Of a stretch of DNA of 64,000 nt, positions 58,922 through 64,000 are shown piece by piece. Source of the DNA: Phellopilus nigrolimitatus (lineage: Eukaryota > Basidiomycota > Agaricomycetes > Hymenochaetales > Hymenochaetaceae). Within the stretch, counting starts at the first letter, position 1. Every line of letters begins with the position of its first letter. The translations under genes and the position numbers were made by a program. The notes under the pieces were generated by a model. The model did not search any database and had not been told where the DNA came from. It saw nothing but the letters and a program-made list of their open reading frames with translations. The stretch lies in contig JAJOHG010000007.1 of the NCBI GenBank assembly GCA_021029095.1, positions 744,001 through 808,000 of the forward strand. The letters are read 5' to 3'.

Positions 58922-59299
58922 AGCTGCAGACGCGGACAGAAATGCGGGAGACAGAGAAAAGAAACGACGACGACACGAGCGCGCACTGCTGTATTGTTAG
59001 GCAACGGACAACGGCTATAAGCGAAGCCTCGGCTCACGGCCGCCACACAACGGATCCAAATCATAAAAAAAGGTTATAAAATTCCAATACATCCATGGCA
59101 CGGCAACGGAGAACAGACAAATGTATTGTATCGAATGGGGGAGCAGAAACATGGTATGTAAAGAAATTACGATGTCCGTAGGGAGAACGTATGAAATGCT
59201 AATGGGGCGGGGTGGGAAGCGGTGTGAATGTGAATGTGATGTGAGGGTAAATGTGAGCAAAAATCTTCCATGTCATCGTCTAATCCAATCTAAGTCCGT

Positions 59300-61077
59300 T
59301 CATATCACCAGCATCCCGCCAACCAGGACGGACGCGGCAGCGAGAAGCGAGCCCAGCGCGGGCATATTCATGCCGATGTGCGCTGCACCAGAGGATTTAC
59401 CAGCGGCCTTCGCACTCGAGCTTGCGGCGGTCGCACGCGCCGCCGCGGTCGTCGTCGCATTCTCCGCGGCGAGCGAGCCGAGGTACGGGAACGTCGTGTT
59501 CGTCGTCGTCTCGAGATACATGTTGCTCGCCGGCCAGCCCTGGCACGTGCCGATCGACTTGAGCGTAAGCGCGGGGGAGTAGCTGAGCGCAGAGTCGAGG
59601 GTATAACCAACGGCAAGATCGACGGTCTGTTCAAACAAATCGTGCTCAAGCACGATGAACCCCGTGTTCATCTGTGTCGCATTGCCAAGGATCCACTGGA
59701 ACATCTGGAACGACTCTTCACCTGTCACCACACCACCCGGCACCTTCCAGTCTGTACCACACTTTCAGAATCGAATATAGCAATCCACTCGAACATATTT
59801 TACTTACCATTGGTGTCGAATTGGTTGTTTTGAGGGCCACGGGTCCAGATGATGGGCTGGAGACCCATAGCAAGCGCAATAGCACGCACACGGTCATCGA
59901 TATCACCGTAGGGCGGACGCATGGTGACTGGGGTAACACCGAGAACTTCCTGGATAGCCTTGCGCGTCCATCCGAGTTCAGCTACTATTTGCTCATTCGT
60001 GAGCTTGGTGAGCTCTGGATGCGACCACGTGTGAACGCTGATCTCGTGGCCGGACATGAACTCGTCGCGAAGCACGTCAGGGCGCTCAATGACACGCGAG
60101 CCAACAACGAAAAACGTTGCCTTAAGATCCTTTTGATCAAGGTACTCAAGTAACCTCCTGGGAACGAAAAAAAAGAAGTAATAAGTAAGAGGGTAACTAA
60201 GGATTAGATTTTGGGATTACTGACGGAGCTGTGAAAATAAATATGAGTTTAGTAATTGAAGCTTGATTCTCAAAACAATAGAAGACGTACTATAGGCAGC
60301 AGGACCATCGTCGAAGCTCATACCCCAGGTCAACTTGTCTGGGCAAGCAACGACGTCGGTGCTCCTGGTGTAGCCACCACATGTCCACCAACCACGATTG
60401 GCAGCATCTGCAGCGGCTGTGGGATCACCAGCACAGGTACCGTCAGCAGTAGGGTTGAGGTTGGGGATATTGAACCCGTCAAGCTCCTTCATCCATTCCT
60501 GAACTTCAGCGGAGGCTGCAAACGGAATTACTATTTAACGAAGAAAAAAAGATGAAAAATCGCCCACAAGTGTCAGGCGTCTTGTCCATCGTCGGCCAAT
60601 TTGCAGCACTGAACGCGACTGATAAAATTACATCAGACGGAGAGTGCGTTTTTCTGCTAAAAATTACGCACAAGACGGAATGGCAGGTGCACCAGAGATC
60701 GGTGGAGTTGCACCAGCGGAGTAGGTTGTAGTGAGGGCCGAAGTCGCCGCGGAAGTCATACCAGAGGTAATCTGTTCCAAAGATGGTATATCGGTCGCGG
60801 TCGCATGAGGGGTCGATGTGAGAACACCGCTCGCGGGAGGTCCGCTAGCCGAGGCGGCTGCAACGACCGCTGAGCCAGAGGTCGCGCCAGACAAAGCAGA
60901 ACTGGACGCAGCAGGAGATGCAGCAGAAGAAGCAGTAGCAGATACTGCAGAGGAGGCAGCAGCCGAAGAGGCAGTCGTCGTGAGGCGCTTGGCGAGACGA
61001 GCATGCTGGCCTTGGCCGTGGAAATCGTGAGCTGACGCGAGAGTGAGAAGGGCTGCAAGGGCTATAATTTGCTTCAT
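59300..61077 (-). CDS. GPI-anchored chitin deacetylase (CE4)
   Basis: Minus strand, start 61077. A signal peptide (IIALAALLTLASA) is followed by a Ser/Ala-rich region. The NodB/CE4 catalytic domain has motif 1 SFDDGPA with the catalytic and metal Asp, motif 2 HTWSHPEL with metal His, and motif 3 RPPYGDIDDRVR. It ends IIWTRGPQNNQFD...VLEHDL. A Ser/Ala/Thr-rich linker and a C-terminal hydrophobic tail (LGSLLAAASVLVGGMLVI) indicate a GPI anchor. It removes acetyl groups from chitin to make chitosan at the cell wall. Several introns, including one at the donor near 60671. Close to other fungal chitin deacetylases in domain order. Confidence 0.94.
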
Positions 61078-61851
61078 GTTGGGAATAAAGAAAGTGGTTA
61101 AAAGAGTGAGGGCACGCAGCGGACGCTACGGACGGGAAAGACGACAAGGATGGAGGAAGACGACAAGAAAGAAACGACTAACACTTCGCCAAGCCCAATT
61201 TTCTAATACCCTTGTTCCCACGCCACCCTCCTCTTATGCCGACGGAGAAAACATAACGTGCCGACGCGTCTTCCTTTCGGGGAAAGGTCAGTCGGTCCTT
61301 TAAATTGATCTTGAAGCCTCGACAGCAAAACTGCAGCACAGTTTGACGTCAGTCTATCTAATGGTAGCAGTATCTTCATAGTCGAAAGCATGCGAAAAAA
61401 GAAATGGATTTTGGGTAGTGAATTTGCGCGGACAGTCGGCTTAAAATTTCAAGCTCCGGTAGACGCCAGGCCAGTTGATGTCGATCAGTAGCTTCCATTC
61501 TCAGCTGATGGTTGATGGCTGCATAGCCACCAACGTGCCGTTACAAGAAACTTGCTAGAAAGGAAGTTAAGGAAGCCTGGTCTGGTTATAAACGAACCAC
61601 TCCCAATACAGATAGAAAATCATAAGTCATTCTGCAAAAGACTTGGAGACCAAAGCGTACACTGATGAAAGGAGACTATCAAGGGAATAGTAAAATGAAG
61701 AGAGCGAAGCTCTTTCGCTCCGTACCATTCCGCAGTCCGACTGCGAGTCTGATCGTTGATAAACCTAATACATTACAGGAAAACACTCAAAATCCCCCAA
61801 AACACAACAAAAAATTATCGTCACGTGGATATACCCGGGTGCGGTTTGTCC
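61078..61851. other. Intergenic upstream of chitin deacetylase
   Basis: Promoter side of the chitin deacetylase gene and 3' side of the dynactin gene, which run in the same direction. No gene seen. Confidence 0.45.
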
Positions 61852-62673
61852 TTAGCTCTCGAGCGCCTGAAAGCGGTTGTAGTATGCCTTTGTCTCCGCC
61901 TCGACGATCTCCTGCGTCGATTCCGGCAGGTCCTCGACGAATTGGCCTGCATCAGTCATTCAGTTCTTTCATGCTCGTAGAATCAATTGTCGAAAGGGGG
62001 AATAAAGTACCAGGTGTGCCAGCGAAATATGCCAAGGCAGGGACGACGCTGTTCGGCAGTAGCACGGTGTTATCCGCGATCTTTGCGCAGTCTTTTATGA
62101 TCGCAAATTTGCCCTGTTCGACCGTCCAGATAAATCGAGTAAGTAAATAAAATCATCAAGCGGGGGAGAGGTACGCACGACGATGCAGTTCTTTCCGATG
62201 TCGACGTGGCTCCCGATGGTCGCCGCCTCAACAACGCTGCCCGCGCCAATATGAACATGGTCCCCGATCTTCATTGGGTAGTAGTTGAAGTTCCCGCGAT
62301 ACGTCTTGTACGGCGGTCTGCAAGAAAAGTCTTCATCAGCGCGCGTCCGCATATAAACAATGGCTAGGTTAGAACCGAGCAAACGCACCGCACGACGCAC
62401 CCCTCGCCGATGAGACAGTAGCGTCCAAGCGAAATCACGACCGCATGCCCCGGGCCCGTACGGCGAAGGTCCCCGCGGATGATTGCGCCGCTTGCGATGA
62501 CCGTCTTCCCACCGAGGATAATGTTCTGCGGGCCCGCGATCGTCGCGCGCCGCGAGACCTTGTTGCCTGTATCCTGCTCATATCAACGCAAAGCGGCGAG
62601 CAGAAGCAGAGGGCTCGCTCACTGTCTCGATGTACTCGGACTTGATGTAGTACACTGGCGCGTGCAGGCTCAT
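61852..62673 (-). CDS. DCTN5: Dynactin subunit p25 (DCTN5)
   Basis: Minus strand, start 62673 (MSLHAPVYYIKSEYIET), stop 61854-61852; several short introns. Left-handed beta-helix hexapeptide repeats are visible: NIILGGKTVIASGAIIRGDL, VVISLGRYCLIGEG, FNYYPMKIGDHVHIG, AATIGSHVDIGKNCIV and CAKIADNTVLLPNSVV. The C-terminal helix is ESTQEIVEAETKAYYNRFQ. This is the p25 subunit of the dynactin pointed-end complex, needed for cargo binding by cytoplasmic dynein, including nuclear and early-endosome transport in fungi. It diverges from the GT61 gene with about 155 bases between start codons. Confidence 0.93.
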
Positions 62674-62828
62674 CGTCGCTGCTCGCCGTGACTGAGAACT
62701 CGAGCAAGGAAAGCGCGTCGGTGGCCGTGTGAAACCATTCCCTTTCGCAGACTTTATTCCCGAGCAGTGCCGCCGTCGCCGCCGCAGTCGACTTCACTGC
62801 GGTCGACAGTGACAACGACCCCTCCACG
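62674..62828. promoter_or_regulatory. Short divergent promoter between DCTN5 and GT61
   Basis: Start codons of the two diverging genes are 155 bases apart, so the shared stretch must hold both core promoters and 5' leaders. No clear TATA is seen. GC-rich. Confidence 0.5.
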
Positions 62829-64000
62829 ATGAGGACAGCATCCACATTATTCGTGCCGACGCGCAGGGAGCTCGTCCTCCTTACCGGCCTCTTTGCCACC
62901 CTCCTGTTCGTTGTGCAGAGCCGCTACTTCACGGACCCTGCCCCGCAAATCCACACCGTGCTTGAGAACACGGCGGACAACGTGCAGCCCGACGCCGACA
63001 AAAGTCTCGCTGCCTCCCGGACATATCCGCCGCCGCTACTTTCCTGGACGGACTCTGTTCCCGAAACGAAGATATTGCACCACGTTCCTGGTGAGCGCCG
63101 TAGAATAACTTCGCATGAAGGGGTTTGTCTGACGGCGCGCGGCAGGTTGGACGGTGCTCGACAACTTATACGTGTTCGGCGGCACGATTTTTGTCGTCTC
63201 ATCAAAGCCAGAAGACATTCCGCATCCTAGATACCTGACCTCGTCGGGCTACAACATTCAGAACGAGCCGGAGGAGGTGCGCAAGCGCCTCCCCTCCGAC
63301 AAAGACATCCGCATCGTCACCCCGCATGAGGCCCAGCGCATTTTCAACACACATGCCGCCTCACAACTCGATGGCGCCTCCTTTCTCGTGACTGACCCGA
63401 AGCAGTTCATCACACACTACTACCACTTCTCCGCGGAGCTCCTCTTCGGGCTCTGGCGCACGTACACCGCGCTCGACCCGTTCATCGGGTCCGACGCGCA
63501 CACCACGCTCCCGCCGCCCCGCCGCCTCGTCTTCCGCCACGTCGAGAGCAGCCAATGGCGCGACTACGCCGCGATGAACCAATGGGTGCTACGCGGCGCC
63601 TTCCCCGGCATCGGCACGGAGTTCTCAGAAGACTGGGCGGACCGTGCCGCGATGCCGGTTCCTGTCGTCTTCGCGCGCGTAGTGCTTGCGGACCGCGCCG
63701 CATCGTACGAAGGCGAACCATACAAGGCGACCTGGCGCTCCGCGAGCAACGCGTTCGACCTCCGCGGCGGCCCGCACTGGTGGGCCCCGCTCCGCAAGAG
63801 CGTGCTGCAGTTCAGCGGCCTCGCGGCGGAGTGGATCCACGGCCCCGACCCGAGTGCGCGCGCAGAGAACGAGCAGTTCGTCATCACGTACATCTCACGC
63901 CAGGACTGGGGCCGGCGCATGCTACGCCAAAAGGACCACGAGGTGCTCGTCGAGGAGCTCTACAAGCTTAGAGACAGGTATGGCTATGAAGTCAACATCG
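62829..64000 (+). CDS. GT61-family glycosyltransferase, truncated at window end
   Basis: Exon 1 62829-63090 and exon 2 from 63146, running past the window end. A short N-terminal cytosolic tail and one membrane helix (LVLLTGLFATLLFVVQS) give type II topology, as in Golgi transferases. The lumenal domain contains WTVLDNLYVFGGTIFVV, ITHYYHFSAELLFGLWRTY, the RHVESSQWRDY region and FVITYISRQDWGRRML, all typical of DUF563/GT61 enzymes such as EOGT and xylosyltransferases. The acceptor and sugar are unknown. The C-terminus is outside the window. Confidence 0.88.

Overview
The window is nuclear DNA of a filamentous basidiomycete, most likely an Agaricomycete. The genes are dense and interrupted by many short GT-AG introns (about 48-105 nt). 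The gene set (chitin deacetylase, COQ6, SEC1, DCTN5, GT61) and the lineage-typical single-pass membrane proteins and helical-bundle proteins fit this. No rRNA gene, convincing tRNA or CRISPR array was seen.

Layout. 0.6-3.8 kb: an R3H-SUZ RNA-binding protein (+). 4.4-4.9 kb: a decayed copy of a P-loop kinase-like gene. 5.5-7.0 kb: a ZIP zinc transporter (-). 7.9-21.7 kb (left repeat region): two partial copies of a SEC1 / P-loop ATPase / gamma-glutamyltransferase block that is intact, in the opposite orientation, at 45.8-58.9 kb. The first left copy has lost its ATPase body; the second keeps a full ATPase gene. 22.2-25.3 kb: a small TIR element, the intact kinase-like gene, a decayed Tc1/mariner element and a second small duplication. 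25.9-36.9 kb: two helical-bundle/coiled-coil proteins, a HIT zinc-finger protein (ZNHIT2 type) and two tandem Smr-domain proteins. 37.3-45.6 kb: TRM82, COQ6, a single-pass membrane protein and ERV1. 45.8-58.9 kb: GGT, a TIR element with a smaller one nested inside it, the second full ATPase gene and SEC1. 59.3-64 kb: a GPI-type chitin deacetylase, dynactin p25, and a GT61 glycosyltransferase cut by the window end.

The most unusual signal is structural. The left block at 7,890-11,377 is a circular permutation of the right block. GGT exon sequence is fused to SEC1 exon sequence at CCCCG motifs, and the permuted unit is opened at one CTG inside the last SEC1 intron. That is the pattern expected when an excised DNA circle reinserts. 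A later duplication copied this unit plus flanking DNA to 13.6-21.65 kb, leaving inverted repeats of several kb around a core of roughly 26 kb. The ATPase gene carried by the block is about 1,150 codons in six exons, has two intact copies here, and is accompanied by stand-alone copies of its N-terminal domain. One such copy looks like the product of recombination that deleted the ATPase body.

Exon limits were worked out by hand from splice signals, reading-frame continuity and protein-family similarity, without RNA evidence. Similarity statements come from pattern recognition, not database searches.
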